DNA from: a virus
Length of the DNA: 25,232 nt
Virus record (IMG/VR): IMGVR_UViG_3300050821_011348
Span: 1 to 25,232 of that record
Reading direction: 5' to 3' (one strand)
The notes under the pieces were generated by a model. It was not told the DNA's origin and did not search any database. It worked only from the letters and a program-made list of their open reading frames with translations. The position numbers and the translations under genes are program-made. Below, in pieces: positions 20,719 to 25,232 of this stretch. Positions within the stretch are counted from its first letter, which is position 1. Every line of letters starts with the position of its first letter.

Positions 20719-21473
20719 GCGACCCCCTCTTGTGCGAGATTTCGCACAGACTTGTTTTTCTTTTTCTGGGGAGTGATAACCGCGGGCGCTGCAACTCCCG
20801 CGGGTGGTGCATCATTTAGCCCAAACTCCGATGTGCGAATCCGTCGTGCCTCGCGCTTTGTCTCCGTCCTGCAGCTTGACCCGGTGAGGTGATCAGTCTC
20901 AGCCCCATATGCGCACGTCTTTTGGGGAGCATTACCATCGCGATTCGCAGCCATGGGCTGTTTTTTGTTGTGTGGTATGGATTTAGGCCCGAGCAGTGCT
21001 GCGCGTCGTGCGCAGATCGCGGGCCAAACTTTATCGGGATGAATGCCTAGAACCTTGTAAGTGGCATCGATGTGCGGCTGGGGATTTCCGTGGGAGGCGT
21101 AAAGGACTGTGATCCACGCAATGCGGATGTCATCGCGCAGCCACAGGTCGGATTCTTTCTGCTCGGCCGCTTCGAGGCGGACGAGGACGCGCTCGGCCAG
21201 AGGCATGCTGCGCTCTGCAGGAAGCGCGCCGGGGATAGTACTGCCAAGCACTTCAACTCTGAACGAGAGGACCGCGGATGTTACGGAAAGCGGAAAAACG
21301 GCAAAGACTAGCAGCCAGAGGATGATGCGGATGAAAAGCGGACCCGGAAGAATTAGTTTACATGATTTTTGGTCATTTGTTGAATCTAAAGGAGTTACAA
21401 TACCTGTTATCGGACATTGTGACGGGGTGTCACATGTTACATCCGGCCGCGATGTAGTCGTCCATGCCATCAT
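20715..21473 (-). CDS. Single-span membrane protein, 252 aa
   Basis: ATG 21473 overlaps the previous TGA (ATGATG); no later in-frame ATG, GTG or TTG precedes the conserved-looking part. One hydrophobic segment at about residues 47-70 (IRIILWLLVFAVFPLSV). A helical region (ERVLVRLEAAEQKESDLWLR) and a region with IHPDKVWPAICARRAALLG follow. The last 80 residues are Lys/Arg/Ala/Pro-rich and probably disordered. No family recognised. Confidence 0.6.
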   Translation of the reverse strand: MMAWTTTSRPDVTCDTPSQCPITGIVTPLDSTNDQKSCKLILPGPLFIRIILWLLVFAVFPLSVTSAVLSFRVEVLGSTIPGALPAERSMPLAERVLVRLEAAEQKESDLWLRDDIRIAWITVLYASHGNPQPHIDATYKVLGIHPDKVWPAICARRAALLGPKSIPHNKKQPMAANRDGNAPQKTCAYGAETDHLTGSSCRTETKREARRIRTSEFGLNDAPPAGVAAPAVITPQKKKNKSVRNLAQEGVA

Positions 21474-21646
21474 GCGGTTGCGCCTTCTGTCTGCTGCTGG
21501 GGGTGACGTTCGCGGTAGATCCGCTGGGCTTCGCGGTCATTGCATTTGCGGGAATGGAACTTCTGCCCCTTCACGCGGGGCACAAACATGACGTCGCAAT
21601 CTCTGGCGGCGCATTTTGTCTTTTCTTTCTTGGGAGCCTTCGCCAT
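21470..21646 (-). CDS. Zinc-finger-like microprotein, first gene of early operon, 58 aa
   Basis: ATG 21646 is chosen because the promoter's -10 lies only 11 bases upstream; the longer frame would start within the promoter. CAARDC and a later Cys in FHSRKCNDREAQRIYRERH resemble the treble-clef or zinc-ribbon proteins common as first early gene products. The transcript would have almost no leader. It ends coupled to the 252-aa gene. Confidence 0.65.
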   Translation of the reverse strand: MAKAPKKEKTKCAARDCDVMFVPRVKGQKFHSRKCNDREAQRIYRERHPQQQTEGATA

Positions 21647-21648
21647 AA

Positions 21649-21704
21649 CGTAAGTACTTATAGGCGCGGGCAGGCGGAATGTCAACGAAAATCGTAAGTA
21701 CTTA
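21649..21704 (-). promoter_or_regulatory. Early promoter with two TAAGTACTTA operators
   Basis: On the minus strand TTGACA (21680-21685) and TATAAG (21657-21662) are exactly 17 bases apart, a near-consensus sigma70 promoter. CGTAAGTACTTA occurs twice in plus orientation, at 21649-21660 overlapping the -10 and at 21693-21704 just upstream of the -35, 44 bases apart, both centred on the palindrome TAAGTACTTA. The layout is that of a repressed phage early promoter with cooperating operators. The repressor is not obvious in the window. Confidence 0.8.
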
Positions 21705-21767
21705 AGGGCGCAGACGAATAGGTGCCGTTTTGCGCGGCATTTCCACAGGTACGGGGAAATTCACAGA

Positions 21768-21929
21768 CTACGCAGATTTTGGCAGCGCTTTGTGATCGAT
21801 TCGGCGCCGCGGTCTGCGCTTCATGTGCGCATCGACAATGCGGTTCACGTGCTCAATGAATCGGTCGATGCTGCGAGTCCACATGGGATTCGAGAGGGAG
21901 TGCGGCGGGTTGGGGGAAGTTTTCGGCAT
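21768..21929 (-). CDS. Possible small basic protein, 53 aa
   Basis: ATG 21929 opens a Pro/Ser start followed by a helical basic part (DRFIEHVNRIVDAHMKRRPR). There is no clear ribosome binding site, and the longer frame from 21968 looks like non-coding sequence. It is next to the early promoter but upstream of it. Could be a small DNA-binding protein; existence uncertain. Confidence 0.4.
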   Translation of the reverse strand: MPKTSPNPPHSLSNPMWTRSIDRFIEHVNRIVDAHMKRRPRRRIDHKALPKSA

Positions 21930-21995
21930 AGCACATACAGATGTATCGTACCGTGCGCAAGGGCACAATCGGGTGGTTCCTTGATTACTAAAGTA

Positions 21996-22205
21996 CTAGG
22001 GAAGCAGGCGCTTCCACCATGGCAGCCTGGGCGCCGGCGCCTTGTGTTTGGGGATGTCGCAGCTGTCGTGGTGCGGAATGATCAGGTGGGTTAGGAATTC
22101 ACGGCCGCATTCGCTGCAGCGATCGAGCATCAGCACCGAGTTCCGATTGCGTACGTCGAGCGCTTCATCTGCGGCCATAATTCGCAGTGCGGAAAACTGC
22201 TCCAT
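21996..22205 (-). CDS. Zinc-finger-like protein, 69 aa
   Basis: ATG 22205 follows directly after the previous TGA. CSECGREF with HLIIPHHDSC provides a Cys2-His-type metal site. The C-terminus is Pro-rich with KRLLP. Upstream of it on the transcript is the small two-span membrane gene. Family not recognised. Confidence 0.6.
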   Translation of the reverse strand: MEQFSALRIMAADEALDVRNRNSVLMLDRCSECGREFLTHLIIPHHDSCDIPKHKAPAPRLPWWKRLLP

Positions 22206-22406
22206 TCAATCCTGCTTGTCCGGTTTCTCGGCCGGCTTGCCAAAGGCCCACTGTGCGAATCCTCCGGACAGCGTGGCCAGCGATCCAAGAATGTAATCCA
22301 GTCCGTAGCTTGAGTCCTGATGCACCTTGCCAATTGCCACGACCGCGGCTAACACCGCCAGCAGAACCAGTAGAATAAAGCCGAAGATCATGCGTGGTTC
22401 TTTCAT
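22206..22406 (-). CDS. Two-segment small membrane protein, holin-like topology, 66 aa
   Basis: ATG 22406; hydrophobic helix at residues 6-26 (MIFGFILLVLLAVLAAVVAI) and a weaker second at 37-55 (LDYILGSLATLSGGFAQWAF), then a charged Lys/Asp tail. Class II holins have this size and layout, but it lies far from the lytic enzyme and in the opposite operon, so another membrane role is equally likely. Confidence 0.6.
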   Translation of the reverse strand: MKEPRMIFGFILLVLLAVLAAVVAIGKVHQDSSYGLDYILGSLATLSGGFAQWAFGKPAEKPDKQD

Positions 22407-22511
22407 GCTAGACTGACTCCACTTTCGTGACTCGATATCGACTTGTGCCCCAAGAGCCTCGCTTCGGCGGGGCTCTTCCCTGCTCTGGCTGATCTCCGCT
22501 CCTCCTTTTCT
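22407..22511. terminator. Perfect hairpin with UUCG loop in 105-base gap
   Basis: The gap holds an 11-bp stem (22452-22462 with 22467-22477, one T.G) around TTCG. On the plus-strand RNA it would be the very stable C(UUCG)G tetraloop; on the minus strand the loop is CGAA. No U-run follows on either strand. It may end minus transcription from the 22.5-25 kb genes or process the RNA; classical termination is not demonstrated. Confidence 0.4.
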
Positions 22512-22724
22512 TCAGAATTTTCCGGCGTACCTGGTTCGATTGGTGATGAGTGGACCAAGCCTGTTTCGGATCTCTTCGAATGATTCCTTGACGTTCACTT
22601 TGACGTCACCTTCGAGTACGAGGAATGCGTGTAAGGTTTCGGTCTGATCTGCCACGGTGATCACCTTTTCGGTGTTCACGAGCACTAAGCGGCCATCTGA
22701 ATCGGTGAATTCGACGAACATCAT
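22512..22724 (-). CDS. Small FlbD-like hypothetical protein, 70 aa
   Basis: ATG 22724 overlaps the upstream TGA (ATGA). The pattern MFVEFTDSDGRLVLVNTEKV, then ADQTETLHAFLVLEG and VNVKESFEEIRNRLG is similar to small beta-rich FlbD-type proteins found in bacteria and phages, but the match is by eye and no role is claimed. Confidence 0.6.
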   Translation of the reverse strand: MMFVEFTDSDGRLVLVNTEKVITVADQTETLHAFLVLEGDVKVNVKESFEEIRNRLGPLITNRTRYAGKF

Positions 22725-22930
22725 TTCGCCCACGCTTCAAACATCTGCTGCTTGCCGGCCAGTTCGCCCATTTCCATCTCGAGCTCGCCCAAGCGCACGA
22801 CAATGGCCTCGAGCATCAGCGGATCGTCGCGCAGATCCTCGGCCAGCAGGATGGAGCGCAGCAGGTCCTGCGCCAAGCGAATCTCTTCGCTGGGTCGGGC
22901 GGCGACGTCGATGCGGCGCGCAGTGGCCAC
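22721..22930 (-). CDS. Small helical acidic protein, 69 aa
   Basis: GTG 22930 lies six bases after the upstream stop with AGGTG before it. The protein is almost all helix (RLAQDLLRSILLAEDLRDD; AIVVRLGELEMEMGELAGK), suggesting a coiled-coil dimer. Coupled to the next gene. No family recognised. Confidence 0.6.
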   Translation of the reverse strand: MATARRIDVAARPSEEIRLAQDLLRSILLAEDLRDDPLMLEAIVVRLGELEMEMGELAGKQQMFEAWAK

Positions 22931-22936
22931 GGCTGG

Positions 22937-23233
22937 TTACACCTGCAATTTCTCGTGCTCAATGTCGGCAACCAAGTCATCAAATCGCCCAATGATAGCA
23001 GCGAGCGCGGCGAAGTTCGGCACGCTGATCGAGGTTTCCTTGCGGAAGTCGAAGCCCGCAGACTGACCAAAGAATCGCGGAGGTTTTGGATGGAGCATTG
23101 TGCCCATGCTGGCCATTACTCCGACAGCTGCCTGCATCGGATCGCCGCCATGTTGAATTGCGCTAAGGTCCGGCATCTCCGGATCCTCTTCGACTTCGAT
23201 CAGCTTCACTTCGACGGCGAGAGCGTATTTCAT
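22937..23233 (-). CDS. Hypothetical protein, 98 aa
   Basis: ATG 23233 has AGGAG seven bases upstream. The N-terminal strands (YALAVEVKLIEVEED) lead to a Met/Ala/Gly-rich middle, then SVPNFAALAAIIGRFDDLVA. No signal peptide or membrane span. It belongs to a run of small proteins following the exported 146-aa gene. Family not recognised. Confidence 0.65.
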   Translation of the reverse strand: MKYALAVEVKLIEVEEDPEMPDLSAIQHGGDPMQAAVGVMASMGTMLHPKPPRFFGQSAGFDFRKETSISVPNFAALAAIIGRFDDLVADIEHEKLQV

Positions 23234-23242
23234 GGTCGACTC

Positions 23243-23683
23243 CTACTTCGTCACAGTCAGCGTGCCATCCAAAAACACTTTGGTGCAGCCTCCACCGCGT
23301 CCCGACCTGCACCGTGCAGCGAAGTCGATATGCACCGTCACCGTCACAAATACTCCCGACGAATCGAATCCTGAAGCCGTTCCGTCGATCTTTACGTCAT
23401 TCTGCAACCGGAAGTCTGCCGTGCCGGAAAGGTTGGTGAGTGTCGCCGCGGTTCCATCCGGCAAAACGTAGTTGAAGGGATGGCCAGAGAATGGCATATC
23501 GCAGGTGCCGTAGTAGCAGGTCGTGCCACCGAATCCGTAGACGGTATCGAATGAGCCGCCTAGATCGATAGTGGCCTTGACTTCATTGCCCGGACTGACC
23601 GTGCCGGTGCTGGCTTGATAGGTTTGGGCAAACGTGCTCGTGACTAAAAGCAGGAACAGTGGGAGGGGGAATCTTCGAATCAT
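23243..23683 (-). CDS. Exported beta-rich protein, 146 aa
   Basis: ATG 23683 with a signal peptide (MIRRFPLPLFLLLVTSTFA, cut before QT). The mature part is beta-rich with four Cys (TTCYYGTC, ARCRSG, GGCTKV), alternating strands (KATIDLGGSFDTVYGF; VFVTVTVHIDF) and no catalytic motif. Together with the other exported proteins it may act on the cell surface or be a virion surface protein. Function unknown. Confidence 0.7.
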   Translation of the reverse strand: MIRRFPLPLFLLLVTSTFAQTYQASTGTVSPGNEVKATIDLGGSFDTVYGFGGTTCYYGTCDMPFSGHPFNYVLPDGTAATLTNLSGTADFRLQNDVKIDGTASGFDSSGVFVTVTVHIDFAARCRSGRGGGCTKVFLDGTLTVTK

Positions 23684-23706
23684 AGGTGGCGCTCCGTAAA
23701 ACGGCT

Positions 23707-25020
23707 TCAGTTGGGTAGCGGTTTCGCCGGCGGCGGCGTGACAGCCTGGGCATGCTCGGCGGCGACGTCCTCGGCGTGCATGCGCAAAAAGGCGCGAATG
23801 AATTCCACTAACCGCGGCATGTTGTTGCAGGCTTCGCGCAGGATCGGCCGCTCTGTGAACAGTTGCAGCAATCGAGTCTCTCCCAGACCGGCCAGCTGCG
23901 TGACGGCATCGGGATTGAGCGTCTCGAGAAACGCCATCACTTCATCGGCTGCCTGCTCGACCGAAAGGTTGGGGGCTTTCAAAAATTCCACGATTTTGCG
24001 ATCGATGAATTCCACGCTGGGCGCTCCTCCGTTTGCGGGCGGTTGGGCTCCGTTGGGCGGGGCTCCATTGGGGGGAACCGGGGGGAGAACTTGCGGGTTG
24101 ACTCCTGGTGGCATGGGTGCGCCGCGCTGTATGGCGATAATTCTGGCTTCGCTCTCGCGTACCTTAGCGAACTCGCGGATGCCTTCCACGAATTGATTCC
24201 CTAGTGCGGGGAGCATTTGAACGAGCGCGGTGCCTGTGTTCACGGGCGAGCCCGCGGGCGCTGGATTTAACAGACGATCGAGCGCGGTTTTCATAATCGC
24301 CGCGGTTGTTTCGTCCTGGGTGCGTCCGGGATTGAGTTGCGCCTGCAGGGCAAGCAATTTCGTGAGCAAGTCGAGCGGATCGGGCGGCGGTTGGAGCATG
24401 CGCTGCATCATCACGGCCATGAATTGCCGCATCAGGTCATCGCCGGCCTGCGGCCGCCCCTCGCCCATCGTGCGCATGATGTTTGCCGCAGAGGAAAGTG
24501 CATCGATTCCGATGCGCACCGCCTGGTGCTCCGCTCCTGCAATTGTGTCGATGGCTTTGTTTGCGATCTGCGCGGTATCGCCGCTCATCATCGTGCTTCC
24601 GTTGTTGCCCGTGGGTTGTCCGGTGTCAATCGGAATGGTGATCGCGCGCGGCGGCGCATTGATGGCCAGATTTCCCGCGGTGACCATCATCGGGCCTTTC
24701 TTCACCAGTAGGCGGAACACTCCACCGCCGAAATTCTGCAGGAGCGCGAACTCGAGCTCTTCCTCGTCGGCGATCGGGATGCGCTGGCCGTTCGGCATAA
24801 CCACGATTGGCTCAGTGCACTTAAAAATGGGCACCTTGGGCGCTGGTTCGATGCGGTAACCGTAGACGATGTGCCGCGGCCAGTCGGCGTGGCCGATGGT
24901 GCGCAGATAATCCCAAAGATCTGGGGTTTTTGAGTCCTGAAGATCGCTGGCGGGAATGACGCGGCGTCGCGTCGTGGTTTCAATAACGCCATTCTCTTGC
25001 GGGTCGGTTGCAGGCTTCAA
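23707..25020 (-). CDS. Large uncharacterised protein, 437 aa
   Basis: TTG 25020 is the start, shortly after AGGTGAG. The N-terminal 115 residues contain beta segments (HIVYGYRIEPAPKVPIFKC; GGVFRLLVKKGPMMVTAG). A long helical centre follows (Met/Leu-rich, e.g. MRQFMAVMMQRMLQPPPDPL), then a Pro/Asn/Gly-rich linker (PPVPPNGAPPNGAQPPANGG), then another helical region with RLVEFIRAFLRMHAEDVAAE. No signal peptide, zinc site or enzyme motif was recognised. A scaffold, portal-like or internal virion role is possible. It is the first gene of the right-end operon, downstream of a promoter and the repeat array. Confidence 0.75.
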   Translation of the reverse strand: MKPATDPQENGVIETTTRRRVIPASDLQDSKTPDLWDYLRTIGHADWPRHIVYGYRIEPAPKVPIFKCTEPIVVMPNGQRIPIADEEELEFALLQNFGGGVFRLLVKKGPMMVTAGNLAINAPPRAITIPIDTGQPTGNNGSTMMSGDTAQIANKAIDTIAGAEHQAVRIGIDALSSAANIMRTMGEGRPQAGDDLMRQFMAVMMQRMLQPPPDPLDLLTKLLALQAQLNPGRTQDETTAAIMKTALDRLLNPAPAGSPVNTGTALVQMLPALGNQFVEGIREFAKVRESEARIIAIQRGAPMPPGVNPQVLPPVPPNGAPPNGAQPPANGGAPSVEFIDRKIVEFLKAPNLSVEQAADEVMAFLETLNPDAVTQLAGLGETRLLQLFTERPILREACNNMPRLVEFIRAFLRMHAEDVAAEHAQAVTPPPAKPLPN

Positions 25021-25083
25021 CGGCTCACCTGTTTCCGGCTCACCACAACGGTTGGCGCGCCTTGGGTTCTATTTTTCACACCC

Positions 25084-25111
25084 ATGATACAGGTTTTCCA
25101 CAGGATGACAA
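25084..25111 (-). promoter_or_regulatory. Sigma70-like promoter for the 437-aa gene
   Basis: On the minus strand TTGTCA (25106-25111) and TATCAT (25084-25089) are 16 bases apart. The leader would be about 57 bases to the TTG start. TTTTCCACA (25094-25102), a DnaA-box-like word, lies within the spacer, and TTTTTCACA lies at 25072-25080. Confidence 0.6.
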
Positions 25112-25114
25112 GGG

Positions 25115-25203
25115 AACACCACTTTGGTGTTGGCTGGTGTTGGGCCGGTGTTCGCGGAAACACTCGAGTGTTAACACTAGTGTTGCCCTGTGGTGTAACA
25201 CCA
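25115..25203. repeat. Array of ten AACACY/RGTGTT hexamers, operator complex or origin
   Basis: Hexamers start at 25115, 25126, 25136, 25147, 25159, 25167, 25173, 25179, 25192 (last base varied) and 25197, in both orientations. Nested perfect palindromes are AACACTCGAGTGTT (25159-25172) and AACACTAGTGTT (25173-25184), with AACACCA-3-TGGTGTT (25115-25131) and TGGTGT-A-ACACCA (25191-25203). The direct copies at 25126, 25136 and 25147 recur every 10-11 bases, one helical turn. The array abuts the -35 of the promoter and is beside DnaA-box-like words. Confidence 0.8.
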
Positions 25204-25232
25204 AAGTTCTTGCAATGCTCGCGGAAATCCCT

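Noticed and set aside
1-25232. CRISPR array, tRNA gene, diversity-generating retroelement or insertion sequence
   Set aside because: No regularly spaced repeats, cloverleaf, reverse transcriptase or transposase with terminal repeats was found on reading both strands.

Overview
The window reads as part of a bacteriophage or prophage genome, or of a closely related mobile element. The likely host is an Acidobacteriota-like bacterium. The host guess rests on three things: moderately high GC, seven Sec signal peptides of which most end just before a Gln (A-Q), and an exported domain of the 'TVTDPNG' type that is common in that phylum. This is inference; no rRNA or tRNA was seen. No integrase of the tyrosine type, terminase, portal or tail gene is visible here.

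Layout. (1) 1-9562, plus strand: a compact late-type operon. It opens with a 5'-truncated gene and three further small proteins that look like all-beta virion subunits. The second of these genes is split by a 205-nt group I intron (1206-1410) whose P1, P3, P7, P8 and P9 pairings can be written out. An HNH endonuclease relic lies antisense just upstream of the split gene, broken by an in-frame TGA. Exported proteins, a three-segment membrane protein, a lipoprotein, many short coupled ORFs, a lytic transglycosylase, a 616-aa exported spike-like protein and a small exported protein follow. (2) 9563-15154, minus strand: an accessory zone with a HerA/FtsK-like ATPase, a small serine recombinase, zinc-ribbon microproteins and an exported tectonin-like beta-propeller protein. 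Three short genes here are each bracketed by direct copies of the end of a neighbouring gene. (3) 15151-21646, minus strand: an early-type operon with ASCH and DUF551 proteins, two HNH proteins, a phage Gp37/Gp68-family protein, an ERF single-strand annealing protein, a MerR/excisionase-type HTH and many short proteins. Almost all are joined by 4-nt ATGA or GTGA overlaps. It is headed by a near-consensus sigma70 promoter with two palindromic operator copies and almost no leader. (4) 21768-25020, minus strand: small proteins, an exported protein and a 437-aa protein of unknown function. (5) 25021-25232: a promoter, DnaA-box-like words and a dense array of ten AACACY/RGTGTT hexamers, which could be an operator complex or a replication origin.

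How it fits together: the left block supplies virion and lysis functions. The right block supplies recombination (ERF, HNH, HTH), regulation and host interaction. The middle holds a packaging-type ATPase, a resolvase and acquired cargo. A HerA-like ATPase with small beta-sandwich proteins and many membrane or exported proteins is compatible with a tailless, membrane-containing virus, but a tailed phage whose head and tail genes lie left of the window is not excluded.
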